NCBI GenBank assembly: GCA_029706075.1 | Contig: JAINUG010000110.1 | Span: 1,459,213-1,523,212, forward strand | Direction: 5' to 3' | DNA from: Aldrovandia affinis | Lineage: Eukaryota; Chordata; Actinopteri; Notacanthiformes; Halosauridae | Length of the DNA: 64,000 nt | Shown here: piece by piece, positions 35,640 through 48,471 of the stretch | Position numbering within the stretch: position 1 is the first letter of the stretch | Layout: every line of letters begins with the position of its first letter | The notes under the pieces: model-generated | What the model was told of the DNA's origin: nothing | Database searches by the model: none | What the model saw: the letters and a program-made list of their open reading frames with translations, nothing else | Translations under genes and position numbers: made by a program

Positions 35640-35995
35640 AACACTCAGGTCCGGGTTCAGCTTGTACAGGTAACACCTGTTCCCAAAAGAGTCCAAGGGC
35701 TCCATACACCTTTACCCCTCTTTCCACCTCTATTCAACACCAGGTTTGTAGCCATGTGTTAGATCTCCACATAATATTTTTGTCTTTACTAGCAGGTGGT
35801 ACCAGTAGAATTCCTGAGAAGACCACCATGTAGGTTGTGCTCCTAACGTTTGCTACTAATTCCACACATTTGTTCTGCAGAACCTCAAACCTACCCTGAC
35901 CTATGTCATTGACTCCAACCTGGACAATGACCATTGGATCCAACCCCCCTCTGGCCAGGATGTTGCCTGCCTGGGCACCAGGAACTCCTTATCAT
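35640..35995 (-). pseudogene. LINE-type SGNH esterase domain relic
   Basis: On the minus strand, PGAQAGNILARGGLDPM leads into VIVQVGVNDIGQGRFEVLQ (35,943 downward). Then come VVFSGILLVPPAS and NTWLQTWC, with a possible DGLHLN-like remainder further on (about 35,650). The V-G-x-N-D-I core is block III of SGNH hydrolases/esterases (usual form GTNDI), where the asparagine helps form the oxyanion hole. Such esterase domains occur in ORF1 of CR1/L2-clade LINEs and related elements in fish. Here the open frame ends after 69 codons and the catalytic Ser and Asp-x-x-His blocks are not intact. It is an old, dead fragment. Confidence 0.6.
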
Positions 35996-36094
35996 GCGAA
36001 CACACTATACTACGTATCTACCTCTCTAATAATTTATTCCCCCATTTTGACTTTCTTGAAACTTTCTTCTTTTTTAAAAACCTTTTTTTCTTTC

Positions 36095-36205
36095 TTTTTT
36101 TGGACAGCCAAACGCCGCCTCCAATCGGAGCTGACGACCAGCGCCGGTCTGGTAGAGACGCAAGTTTCGAACCACGTCCCTGACAGGCAGCACACACCAC
36201 ACCGG
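36095..36205 (-). repeat. SINE, 5' part
   Basis: On the minus strand: a tRNA-like head with B-box-like GTGGTTCGAAACTTG (about 36,176-36,162), then CCAGACCGGCGCTGGTCGTC and GGAGGCGGCGTTTGGCTGTC, followed by an A/G-rich break. GGCGTTTGGCTGTCC also opens the SINE piece at 53.4 kb, so the two places hold different parts of one family. GC content is far above the surroundings. Confidence 0.65.
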
Positions 36206-39200
36206 ACCAGCCAAAGTGTCTAACTTTCTTTTCTTAGAGGATGTGGCTAATCAGCCCTTCCACTCAGATCCTCTTACTGCAAGGGTTGGAATTGTTTGGA
36301 CACCACAATCTCCTTTTTCTGCACCTACATTCTACTGTTAACCAACTGTCTCTATTTGCCTGCTCGGAATATCCCCCCATCGATCGCTGTCCACTCGAAC
36401 TGTATAAAGGGCATGGGTTAATCAGTTCATGGAACTCTTAACAATTCCGCACTGCAGAGGAGGCCAGCAAGTTGGTCCTTGAGATGAAAAAGCTTGCTCT
36501 CGAGATGCTAAACAAGCCAACGACTGTCACAGACGGCCTCATTATACCTCTCCATCCAGAAATGTGAGCAATGCATTTAATGCTGCTTTCATTTTGCCAC
36601 CTGGAGTGCACTTCATACGGATGCACCAGCCATGTTTGAAAGAAATCATTGTGCACATATACAACACAAATGTAGCACAGTTGTATACAAATAGACACCA
36701 GCAGGTCTGTCAATGATGAAAAAAGAAACAGGCTCATGTATGGTTACACCATTTCAAATAAAGACAGTACACTAGATGGTCACATAATGCCTTTCTTTAA
36801 TTTACCTGCAGAAGTCTTGTGCTTCCCTGGTCACTGGTGGAATTGGGCCATGGCAGCGTCCACCATAAGCTACGGAAAGCCAGCTCATTTGGCATGTGCT
36901 CATTGGCTGCCACCTGTCAACGGCAGGACGCTTGTGTAATTTCAAATTAATTCTCATTAACTGCCAAATTCATTCATCCTGTTGAATACAAATACTCTTA
37001 TTATTAACAGCTGATGTCACTGCATAGACATACTATATATGAATTATTTGAAGTAATATATTCTGACAGATTCAAGCGATAATGGAGCCAAAGGGTGATT
37101 CAGCTGAACCCAATGCTTTTAGCTGCAGCAATACTTAAAAGTGAGTTGCAAGTTCAATACATTATTTATCTTTTTTTTAAATACAATTATTTATAAGGAT
37201 GGAAATAGAGAGTAGGTTTTCACTTTTAAAAGAAACATAGCATACAATCAGCATCTTTCTATAGGGTCCATATAATAGCTTCTGACAGCTAATGAAAGCA
37301 CATTATTATGAAAATTATTTTCAAACATAAAACAGGCAATGTTGGCATATACAGCATTCTCAATTCTCAATGTGGGTAAGTGCAGCAGAATCATTTCAGA
37401 AGTGAAGGGAGAAGTGGAAGATATACTGGAGATGTGTCAAGGGGTAAAACAACTGTGTGTCTGTCTTTATTACAACTCATTCATCAAATACCTCTGGCTC
37501 TAGTTTGCACCGCATGGTGGTGGTATAATGCAGACCACTCAGGTAGCTAGCTATGCACCACCATTTTTTACATGAAAAGCTAGCTGTCAGAAATCTCCCT
37601 CCTGCCTCCAAACCGGATGATCTGCCAACTGTATTAGAGAGGCAGAGTTTTCTAGCTACTACAGTTCAAAAGAATAGCTAAGTTAACCTGTCTAGTAGTC
37701 AAACAATGTAAACACACATCATGAAGACAATTCAAGCTGTATACATTTGATTTGTGTAACAGTGGTCTCTGCTTGGACTAAAATGTCAATATTGTCATTT
37801 TTTTGTTCATTCTTTAAGTAGATGGGAATTCATCAGACATCATTTACTATTTGGTAAGCTTTATAACAGAGGGGAAGTATCAGCGCTAGACTGAGACTCA
37901 CTGATGGGGTTTTTTTAAGTCGGAGGGGGTGGAGGGGCCTTTGCCCTGTGGACCCTGGATTTCCGGCACCACTGATTGTGGGTCCCTATTTCACCCACTT
38001 TCATCTGTTTCTTTACTCATTTGCCTCAATGGACACCAATCCATTTAGCAGCGGAATCAGACAAAATAGGATACAATTAAATCTGACTCTTGAATTTGCA
38101 AACTGTGTTTGCAAGGATGTTTACTATCTATTACTGAAATCAAGTAACTAATCTGATGACTCCCTACAGACTGTATGAACTACTGTACACTGCAATTTAC
38201 ATTATCCACAAGAAATCCAGAAAGAAATATCATGTTTTTTTAACAATATAGATATTGTGAGAGTGTGTGAGAGAGAAAGAAGGAAGAAAGAGAGAATTGT
38301 TGAAAGATAGGCACTTAATAAAAATGAATACCTTAAAATATAAAATCCCAAATATTTTAAATTACCCTGTAATATTTCCACTAAGGGACAAAATATGTTT
38401 AACACAGAGAGGAGGTATTATTTCCAAAGAAAATTCATCCTATATTTCAATCAAGTATATATATTAATATGTTGCTATACAACTGAAATAAAGCTAGCTC
38501 TCATCACAGAACACAGATCCTAGGTTTACATGGAGATTTCACAAGCGTACTAAAGAAATAACCAATTGAAATAATCACTCTGGACTACTTCTCTCACTGT
38601 CAGAGATTGAGGAAACTTACACTGCCCCTCATCGCTCTCTGCATGGTTGTACAAAGTAATCATGCTCTTCACCATAGCAGGACTGAAATAGTATTCCTGC
38701 TACAAGATGAAATCTATAAAAAGAGGAACCACATCTCATTACCAATAGTACAACACAAGGTCACTTTCTCCTCTGTCACTCTCTGTAATTGCACCCTTTG
38801 GCCATTGCCATTCTTCACTTGCGTCTTAGTCATTTCCCACGAATAACAATAGTACTGCACTGTAAAATTATATCAATGCTTAAAATAAAATTAACTGCAA
38901 TGTTAGAACAAATGTCCAAAGGTGGAAAATTCACAAGTATTTCGCAGAATATTATAAGTGTGAATGTTTAAAGCCTTTGATTTGAATCCCTCCAGCCCTG
39001 AGGTAAATAAACCATGGCAAAGCTATTAATTACTACTTTTTTCAATGAATGGTCTCATTCTCATTGAGAAGTAATGCTAATTGAAGGTATGACTGTAACT
39101 AAACGCACAGTGCAACAAAGAAACATAATCAAGCAGGTCTCTCAATGGGATTACTAAAATAAAATACTGAAATCTGAGGCAACTGCAAAGTTAATTTGTG

Positions 39201-40640
39201 CATGTGTTTATTTTCTGTTCCGATTTTTGTGTATAATATGTATTTGTAGAGGATTAATAAATACTGATAACAATATCTGTAGGCCTAAAACTTCACAAGA
39301 TGCAATAAAGGGATGACATAAGGCATGCTAAACTAATGAAAAACAAAAGAAAATGTTTTAACTCTTAAACTACAAGAAATACATATGCAGTACAATATGT
39401 TCTTGAGTCTCATTTAAGCTATTCGCACATAGCATAAACTACACTCTGAACAATTTGTCAAAGCATATTTTATCACAGTATATGCTAAAAGTTTACAGCC
39501 AACACCGATAGTTCTGCAATGAAGTCAAGTTTCATCAAAAGCAAATAGTTAACTTCTGCCACTTTCACATTATTTACCACGTCTGCCAGACATTTATTTT
39601 CTCCAACTTCTTTTCCCTCCTCTGTTTCTCTTCAAACTGTTTTCATTTCACATCTCTTCCATCCATCATCTGTCACCAAACATATCCTTTATTAGCTATG
39701 ACCTCTCATTCGTCCTCTTCTGATAGCTTCCACAGCAGCAGCTGTTGATTGAAACTATAGCCTCTAAGATAAGGTTCACTGGAAGAGCCCCGTTATAATC
39801 CCTTATCCAACTGTTGCTATGGCAAATGTAAGGCGGGAAAACATCACTTCACAGCTGAAGCAGCCCTTAATGAATACACATTCTTCTCAGAAAAGACATT
39901 TAGTGTTTCCATTTTTTTTTTTTTTTTTAAAGAGAGAAATTAAAAAATCTCGCTTCTCTCACTCTTGGCTAACAGGAGTATCAGAATCAAAGAATAGCCC
40001 CCTCCATAGCTCGGCATTGTTTCATTACAGTGCCACTTCTCCCAGTACCTGTTGCAGATCTCCAGCACTCTCCATAGCTTGCAGCTCACTAACAGACTCA
40101 GCTAACTATCAGCATTGTTTGAGCTTCATTTGCCTGCCTTCCAATAAACTCCCAGGTTTGCCTTAGCTATTGAATGGCATTAATCTTACAGATCTGTTCA
40201 GCACCATAGACTCCATTAGTACTGACCATGCATTATTTTATTATATTACAATTCCCCTGTTGGTCAAAATTAAAATGTCCATACTTTATACCTATTTATT
40301 TAGAAGAATGTGCCAACCAGAAAATGGTAATACATTGTTGTAGTCAACATTTGTAACTTTACTCAACTGGCTTGTTCAGCTGTATTTCAAGGGAAACTCA
40401 TCTAAATAAACATTTCCCCAAGGTGACTGCAGCATTTTAAGTGACTGAACCCTGTCTGTTTTGAGGATGAAAAAACATTCACGATGAGCACTAAAAAGAA
40501 TGTTTGAGCTGCCTGACAGATGGCTATTTTTAAAGACAGGGTCCTCATGAGAGTTTTCAAATTGGAAGGGTAAAGGAAATTGACTTCATGCAAAATAAAT
40601 GTGACATTGGAGCAACTTGTACAGCAGGAGAGAAAACTGT
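36206..40640. other. long non-coding stretch; possible regulatory blocks
   Basis: No gene recognised. The block 36,780-36,990 looks unlike decayed repeat: TTTAATTTACCTGCAG, GCTCATTGGCTGCCACCTGT, then TTTCAAATTAATTCTCATTA. The block 39,700-39,900 contains CAACTGTTGCTATGGCAAAT, an RFX-type half-site. A T-run lies at 39,911-39,928. Nothing here is proven conserved. Confidence 0.4.
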
Positions 40641-40658
40641 GGGGGGGGGGTGGGGGGG

Positions 40659-40755
<97 letters not shown>
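40641..40755 (+). repeat. G-run followed by a long (GA)n microsatellite
   Basis: Ten G at 40,641-40,650, a single T, seven more G, then (GA)n at about 40,663-40,755. The stretch 40,652-40,755 is uninterrupted purine. Open frames here (RERERE on plus, SLSLSL on minus) are translated simple sequence, not genes. Long mirror-symmetric purine tracts can form triplex (H-) DNA. Confidence 0.97.
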
Positions 40756-40757
<2 letters not shown>

Positions 40758-43700
40758 GGGATCATCCAGAGAGACAAATGGTAAGGGATTATGAGGAAGG
40801 TCTTCCATGTCATCTGTAGTGAGAAGAGACACACGATTCCACACTTCAGTTCTCTCTTAACAAGGGGAAGATTCACTTCACATACTCCCGCAGGATTTCA
40901 TCACCTTCATCTTAACTCATCCTTAGCATGTTTTTTTTTTTTTTTGCATAGGTCTGGGTAACACAGCCACTCTATTGCATTTTAGCTATGACTGAAAGGA
41001 GTTTTGTATCTTTATATACCTTTTTAATACACCCTTCCAATTTATTTTTATTGTGTTTTGTTGTCATTACTGTTTTTATGTTTTATTTATATTGTTTTGT
41101 TGGTATCAGACTTGTGTACATTGTGTATGGAAATGAATGGAAAATTAACAATATATGGAATAGAATATTCGCTTTACGGAGTACATTTTGGTACACTGTC
41201 TGCCATGTCTTGATCAAATGATATTATCCTGAACTTAACAATATCTTAAAATTATCACCTGGAAGCAGCAGATCCTAAAACGGACTTTTGAGTCTCACTT
41301 GAACACAAACAGTTTCTACAGCACCCTGTGTTGGGGGAATACTGTTTTAGAGATTATGGCAAACTAAATCTATTGAGCGATACTTAATCTGCCTATCTGG
41401 TTCTGTGTGACAATCACATTTCTATCTATATTTTGTCTATTTCAGGATCATATATATTACCTCTTAAGTTGTGCAATTGTGTTGATTTGTAACCAGTAAT
41501 TGGTCATTTTCATCTCCTTGACATCAAAACAACCCTGCAATGTCCTACCCTGGAATGAGACACACAAGGCGCATTTTCCTACGCTTATGAGTTCATTGGC
41601 AAAGAAAGCCCTTTAGAAAGATCCTTGAATCAATAAATAACACTTCAAGGACCTTCATGGGGTAAACAGGTTGGAGTGATGAGCCAAAGCACTCATTATA
41701 TTCAGGGCTGAAGTTCAAATGTCAAGTTAGTAGTTCCATAGTATACAGTACATCATTGTCTGTGAAATGAGTCCTTGCTTCATATCAGGCCCAAAATGGA
41801 AAAATTCTAGAAATATTTAAAGTTTTTAAGAACATTCTACATAACTATATGTTTGCTCCATAAAACGCATACCCGACTCCCTTTTAATCTGTGTATAATC
41901 TGAGAACCATTAACGATCACTACAGGAACTCTTTCCATTTCCTTTCTATTTGTTTTTGTGACACCTCCACATGAAGAAACAACCTATTTTTATAACAATG
42001 ATTCAGCATTAGTTAGTGCTTCAAAGAGAGCCTGCCTAGGCCTATGTGCCCCTCTCCATTCCTCTCCTCTGATGTCTGCTGTCATGGCACTGGACACTTA
42101 GTTTAAGACATGACACCAGTAGTGGCAAACGGATATTAAAGGGTACTGCTATTGTACGTATATCACAGTGATAGGTTTTGATTCCAGCCTACCCTACTAG
42201 TGAATTGTGGAAAAGGGAATTATAGACCACAGCATGTGGTGAAAACTAGACACACATGTATATATAGCACACCAGGGGTGGTGAAGCAGGGAGAGAAGTT
42301 CTGAATGCACACAATAAGAAAAGATTGAATCTTCTGATAAAAATATGTTCGCTCTGACGGCTGCTGAGGGCCCCCCACAGTCTGGGTAAGGCCAGCACTG
42401 CAAAATCTGCTACTGTGCTACAAAGTAAGGGGGTTTTGTTTTTTGGTTTTTGATTGAACAGCACTTCTCCATAAGAAGACTCAGTGGTGGGATTTCAGGC
42501 ACACTGAAATGCTTTGAGTTTTGTCACTACTAAATCTGACCTAGACTGGCATCTAAGATTTTGGGCCAAAAGAAAATCAATCAATCAATCAATCAATTTG
42601 TCTCAAAAATCTATTCATCAAAACAAGGTTACATTAATCTATAATATTGTTGTGGAGAGCACTACTGTCAATCAACTGCATGAAAAAACTATATACTATG
42701 TGCAGTGGTGGAGCACTGCAATCATTTACTGTTAAGGTGGGCTGCCATTTTCTTTGGACTGGTCCATTAAAATATATTTGTAATATTTCAGGGTATAGAA
42801 ATCTCCTTTAATACCATTTTAACACTTTAGCACAACAAATACAAAACAAATAAATAAATGATCAATAGAGATAAACAAATATTCATCAATTGGTAATTGG
42901 CTATTCATATGAAAACTAAGGAGCAGTTTTTAAAAGTTAAATATTCTGTTACAAATCATCTTTCCATGCCACAAAATGAGTACAATTCGGGAAAGAAAGA
43001 AAGCCAATCTCCGTACCCAGGTTAGCCATCCATCAGAGCAGTGAACAGATAAGGTGAATGAGGGCTGAGAAAGCATTGGGTCAAGCTGGAGGAGAAATTG
43101 CAGATGTAAATTATGTTTGCAGTGCACATGAAAGCATTCATGTAGAACAATTCCAATCTGCCATATATAAAAGGTGTTTGAAAGGTTTCTGAAATCTTCA
43201 TCACACAAAGCTATAATCTTGACAAAAAGGCAAAGTATCATTGCCATTTCCATCAAAAGTGCCCTGCACATACAGTATATCCTGTAACATGGATGGGAAG
43301 CAGCCATACTAAAGATTGTTCTATTCTCCACCTTTCCCCCCCATCAGTGGCCATTTGCTTTGAAGTTTGTATAGGTGCCATACGTGTTCAAATGTATGTG
43401 CTTTGCCAAAACTTGCCTTTGATATAGTACATGTGCATCTATGACTTGTTTCTCTTGGCACAGTTTGATTTCCTTGGCTTCAGGGGCATGTGGGAAGGCA
43501 CATGGCCAGGGAAAAACACAGCATAACCTCTAACTCTCAGAACGTGGAAGATGCCAATTGGCATAACCTTGCATTAATTTTCGCCATTATTTCAAAACCT
43601 AGAACAGCCATTCCTCCATCATACCTACAACAATATAGCAATGTTTTAATTGAAGAATAGTCTAAATAAATCCCCCATGAACCAAGGTTTTCTTTTTCTT

Positions 43701-44123
43701 TTTAAACGGTCAAAACTGTTAACAATCTTGCAGACAATATGCTACAAGAATTTAGTCAGGTCTTATCTGTTTGAGTTACTGACATTTTGAGGTCATTCCT
43801 ATTGTTGTTTATTTGGTAATGTGTACGGCTCCTTTTTCATTGAAGCATTACTGTTTTCGATTTTAATGTTGAGTCTGACTGGGACTCTGTTCTTTGATCC
43901 TCGTTCCTTTATTCTTTGTCATTCGCTTTGAACATTCAGGACCTGGTAACTTGGCCATGGGCTGAAGCCTCACAGTGCAACAAGCTGGAAGTTTGAATTC
44001 ACGTGTCGGTTGAATGTATGCAGTTGATGTCCACAGGAGAGAAATGCTTGGAATAGTTTTTAGTGAAACACAGAATTATCCACAACACACACAATAAACC
44101 ACATTTTTATATGTCTAGATACA
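40756..44123. other. non-coding stretch
   Basis: No gene recognised. It contains a T-run at 40,930-40,945, an (ATCA)n run at about 42,576-42,597, and a possible tRNA-like GGTTTTGATTCCAGCC near 42,173 that is not enough to call a SINE. A 133-residue minus frame (43,331-42,930) lacks any motif. Confidence 0.45.
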
Positions 44124-44175
44124 ATACGCTCAATAATTATTCACACCCTTGACAAAGTTGAGCAAATAAGGCTGT
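44124..44175 (+). repeat. Tc1-like left terminal fragment
   Basis: CAATAATTATTCACACCCTT + GACAAAGTTGAGCAAATAAGG mirrors the right end of the Tc1 at 14.0 kb (CATCTTTATCAAGGGTGTGT + ATAATTTT reversed). Only the end is recognisable; no transposase follows. Confidence 0.6.
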
Positions 44176-45940
44176 TTAAAATAAGAAATGCAGATAATGA
44201 GCTATATTGTATGCACAAAAATGGGAAAATTATATTATTTTGCCATTGCAAATACAAATATTTTGAAAATAACTGATGATCTAATTGGCCATAATGTAGA
44301 ATCTCAGAGATACGTACAACCAAATGGGGTATGAACACAGAAGCATACACAATTATGCCTTATCAACATCAAGTTCCTTATCATTGGTACAGAAAGTGAG
44401 CGTTAAATCGAAACCATAATACCATAATGTTGAGAATTATATAAAACATATAAAAGAATGTGGCAAAATAAACAGTGTTTTATATAAACATGGGCCAGAA
44501 CAAAATCAAATAGTCCACACCAGTGTTTCCATTCCTTTCTTACCATTAGCGAGGACAGACACACAGATGTGTTTGGAATATGTATCTACTGAACGTTGTG
44601 AATAATGACATGACATTCTGCTTACCTTAGTTGGCTAATAATAAACTAGCTAACACTCTACACAGAAAATTTGATTTTGTGTAGAACAACAGTGAGAGTA
44701 ATGTTATTCAACTCAACATTATGGTATCATGAAAGCACTGGTAATGGTAGGCTAATTGTGTCACTTTTATTGTGTTTTATGAGACATGACAGCAAAAAAA
44801 GTCTCAAAGATTGTTGAATAAATGAATAATCTAACTGAACATTACGTCTAACTCTAAAGATAACAAACTGAAGAGCTGCTCAAATAGCATTGCTAGCATT
44901 GGTAATTATATCCAGCTTACTAGATATTGTAGTTTATTTATTTTTTATTTAACTTTTTCAGTGGCATTGGAGTGAGTGGAGAATTATCTACAGACAGTAT
45001 TGAATTACGAGCATTTGAATAAGTTCGCCTTTCCAAGACAATGTGCAGTGATTGGTTCAGGGTAAATAAGCAACACATCACCTTGTTGTGGAAAGATGTA
45101 GGTGGAAGTTACCTGAGAGTGCTAGTCTGAAGTCAGTTTTGTGTTTTTCTTCGTAATCTTTAAGGTTAGGATTTGGGTAGAGCTAGCTAGTCCTGTGCCA
45201 GTGCTTAGGGACAGCTTTTCCCTTGAACTTGTGGAAATCAACGTAGAGAAACAATGGTTGACTGAGAACTGTCCTTTTCAGTCAACAGAAATCAATCTCT
45301 CTGACAGAAAAACATAAATAATTAGGCTTTTGAGCTTTGAAAATCAAATAATAAGCATAAGCAGTCAAATAAACAGAATGTCAGATATACCTGGGTGGAT
45401 GAAAATGCAAACAAATTATCAAACACGTACAAAACTCGCACAGCGGCAAAAGTTTTATTTGACACATTATTGACACTTTTGGGAACGTGTCACCTGCGAT
45501 GACACAACACACAGATACTTCCCTTCCAGTATGGGCATATACTGTAGGTGTGACCTCACTCGGAGCAGTTGTGGAGAGGGAGATGAGGAGTTGCAATTGT
45601 GAATTCGAAAGAAACAGGAATAACAGCCTTGCAGCTTTGTCCTAGATTTGTACCTCAAAAAACAATGAAACGCAGAGAAACTGTGCCCACGTGTTATGTC
45701 TGTCTATACAAATGAACAAACTGCTCCGATAATGCACATGGAGAGATGAGCAACGCCTGATAGTCTGAAGATTGGGCTGGAGGGGGCCGAAGGATCGCTT
45801 CAGACAGGTTGGGTGAATCCACCTTAACCCTTTCATGTTGGTTTATTTTACTGCTTTCTGAATTAGAACTGGGCTTTATGTGTTGGTGGTAGTAGCCTGT
45901 ATTCACCCTTTGCCCCGGGGCATTTTTCTACATCGTTCCC
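44176..45940. other. non-coding stretch
   Basis: No gene or named repeat seen. The part 45,410-45,800 has more CpG than average but no exon structure that I can support. Confidence 0.4.
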
Positions 45941-46032
45941 ATATAGAGCCAGTCAGTGAAGCTCTACATGTCCGGTTACATATATAACCTTGGTTTTATA
46001 AATGTAAGAGCAAACTGATTGGCTTCACTGCC
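45941..46032. repeat. palindromic dispersed repeat
   Basis: Left arm AGAGCCAGTCAGTGAAGCTC + TACAT (45,945-45,969) pairs with the reverse of ATGTAAGAGCAAACTGATTG + GCTT (46,001-46,024), about 18 of 24 positions. The centre is GGTTACATATATAACCTTGG. A similar '...GTTACATATGTAACCTTGGTTCC...' centre is familiar from repeats in fish genomes. No coding capacity. Confidence 0.42.
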
Positions 46033-46279
46033 CAGCTGCAGGATACACTAAAATGGTGTCTTATTCCAAGGCTGATTCAATGGGCATGAGCCCTTTTATA
46101 GTTAAAGAAATGCTGCCATTATAGTAGCTGGCATTGTTTTAGCTTTGTTCAGCCTGTCACTAAAACATTTCCAGAAGCACTGGAAAGAACACACAGAACG
46201 TGACATTTTTAGCAGCACGAATATGAGATGTGAATCTTAGGAAAACATACTCTTACTGTATTTACTACACAATTTCAAT

Positions 46280-46745
46280 TGAAACTAGAGGCTGCAGGCA
46301 ACCTCAGAGGCTTCCAAGCCCCATGCAACAAAACAACACTTTCCAAAGACTAATCAAAAGGTCATTGAAATGTGTTTGCCAAGTTTGGGGTGTATACAAG
46401 CAAAGCTCAGGGAAAACTAGCGGTCTCCCACATTAGCATGTATTTGCCGCACGCAACATGGCCGCCATGCCATGTGACACAAGTTTGCCAAGTTTGAAGG
46501 TTATACGAGCATCAGATACGGAGAAATGGCTTGAACCTGAAACAACGCACATTTGTCATATGCAATATGGTTGCCAAGTTATGTGATCTGCCATGTTTTG
46601 TGTTATGTATGGAAAAGGAGTAATACTTTGAACCTTTTTGCAAAGCTTGAAGCTTAAGCATTGGATCAAACAGAATGTCCAACAATTGTGTAAAATGCTA
46701 AATGGCAAATGTTAGGGGGCGTGGCCACCAGACTTTATGAGACAC
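46280..46745 (+). repeat. possible dispersed repeat, GCTGCAGGCAACC type
   Basis: It starts with ACTAGAGGCTGCAGGCAACC and contains three rounds of a loose motif 'TTTGCCAAGTTTG' / 'GCCAAGTTTGAAGG' / 'GGTTGCCAAGTTATG' with 'GCAACATGG' or 'GCAATATGG' between. This internal periodicity suggests a degraded repeat related to the one at 6.16 kb. Class unknown. Confidence 0.35.
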
Positions 46746-47099
46746 CGAGTATTTTCTATTGGTTTCAATCACATGCCATTGCTGGTAGAAACATAGGCCT
46801 GGCAGAAACTGTAGCATACAATAAGTTGAACTGGCAAAATGTTCAGTGTTCCTGAAGAAAATTGGGAGAGAAAAAAAAAGCTTATTTAATGTCCACGTAG
46901 GCTACATGCAAGGAAAACAAACCAGGAAGAGGTAGCCTATTGTGCTGTTTTATATTGGTTCACGCAATGACACGATAAAATCTAAATACCACACCATGAA
47001 TAGGAACAAAACCATGTTACACTTAACACGGACAAGTTGTTATTTGATAAATGTCACAATGCCTTCCCACGTTACTGTTCTACACTTGTACCTTTAACC

Positions 47100-48471
47100 T
47101 TCTATTTGATCTACCACTCGAGCTCTGCTCTGGCTCACCGTCTGCTTGCTAATGCGCGACAGATGCGGTGGTAAAGAAACAAGTTTACCTTGTGCACTGC
47201 TGACAACAAAAGCATGAATAGAAAATGGGAAGTTATGCTATTTTGTCATGCTCCGGGAAGAGCATGCATGGCTTCAATTTAATATTCGAATACTCAAGTT
47301 GAGCGGAATGATTAACTGTGTTCCAAGGGCTGGTTACTGAAGGCGAGGTCGATACAGTTAAATTGCAATGTTTCGCTGTAGATTTAGTTTTTACATAAGA
47401 TACAATAATTCGATGACTGATTCAATAAATCTTTCCAAGTAAATAAATTAAATTAAATCAACACTGCCGAGTCATTCAATATGCTTGTAGGGCTCAGGTG
47501 GTGTCAAACATAAACACGTTGATATCTGATTGACTGTTGACAGCTCGCTGCACTAGATAGGCTACGCTTATTTAACACTGTGGTAAAGGCGAAGGACTGA
47601 AATGTATTCCGGGAGAGGGTAGTTATGCATCTAATAGCCACTATTATAGAGAATAATTTTCATCAAATTCTTACATTTTAACATTATCACTACTTTTGTA
47701 ACGATGTTTTTTATTTACACAACGTCTTGGCAGTACAAACAGGCTAGCCCTAACCATGTTGGCTGATATTAGGCTATCATTCGTTTTGCACTGTAACGCG
47801 AAAAAAAGATAATCTAACAAATACATTTAAATGTGGCGTCTTAAACTTACTGGAATGAAGATAAATATAATATTGCACTTCTAACATTTTCCATAGTAAT
47901 GTATATCTTTATATAAGTCAGCACCGGGAAAATGTCGCTGAAGGTGGCGCTGGAGTTCAAGATAAGTCTTTGAAGGGTTAAGGTATCCGCTCTTGGTCTC
48001 CTTTTCCATTCGTGCATTGCTTTTTCCATTAAAAGCGCGGTGTGAGTAGTCTGTTTCTTACTTGTCAGGAATAGTGAACTACATCTGCTAAACATCTTCA
48101 GCAAATGCCACATTCAGCCGTTTTCTCTGAGTCCAAAGTACTGAACCAGGAAGGTCCATGATATGTACTGGCCATGAAACGTAGATAAAAAAACTTTACA
48201 AGTGCTCCTGAGAATTTGAGTGAGCCATACCGAGGGGTTTGGTTTGCGCAAACCGGCATTAGCGAGATTAGAACGACTCGATGGGCACGCGTTCGGCTCC
48301 ATCAGTTCTCCTGTTATGATAAAGAGATTGACGTCTAAAGGACAGGAGTGAAGGATTACACATCAATTCTACCTTCTTTTATTTTCCTTTAAAACAACAC
48401 AATACAAACTATACTTAATGGTTGTCGGAAGAAATTGAAATCTACATTACAGGACTCTGTTGCAAGGTAAG
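47100..48471 (+). promoter_or_regulatory. CpG-richer stretch with possible first-exon donor
   Basis: CpG dinucleotides are clearly more frequent here than in the flanks (examples: GCTAATGCGCGACAGATGCG at 47,150; GGGCACGCGTTCGGC at 48,281), as expected of an unmethylated promoter. It ends in a strong splice donor, TGTTGCAAG|GTAAGA at about 48,470, so an untranslated first exon of an unseen plus-strand gene could lie at about 48,320-48,471. No TATA box, coding sequence or downstream exon was identified. A minus-strand promoter is equally possible. Confidence 0.28.

Noticed and set aside
40557-40876. Four overlapping open frames with RERERE or SLSLSL runs
   Set aside because: They are translations of the (GA)n/(TC)n microsatellite; no other protein feature is present.
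42930-43331. 133-codon minus-strand open frame, cysteine-rich and hydrophobic
   Set aside because: No domain or repeated cysteine pattern, and it lies in AT-rich DNA with no supporting splice or promoter signal.
47847-48302. Two adjacent minus-strand frames (88 and 62 codons) in the CpG-richer stretch
   Set aside because: No motif in either, and neither has convincing splice sites; kept only as part of a possible promoter region.
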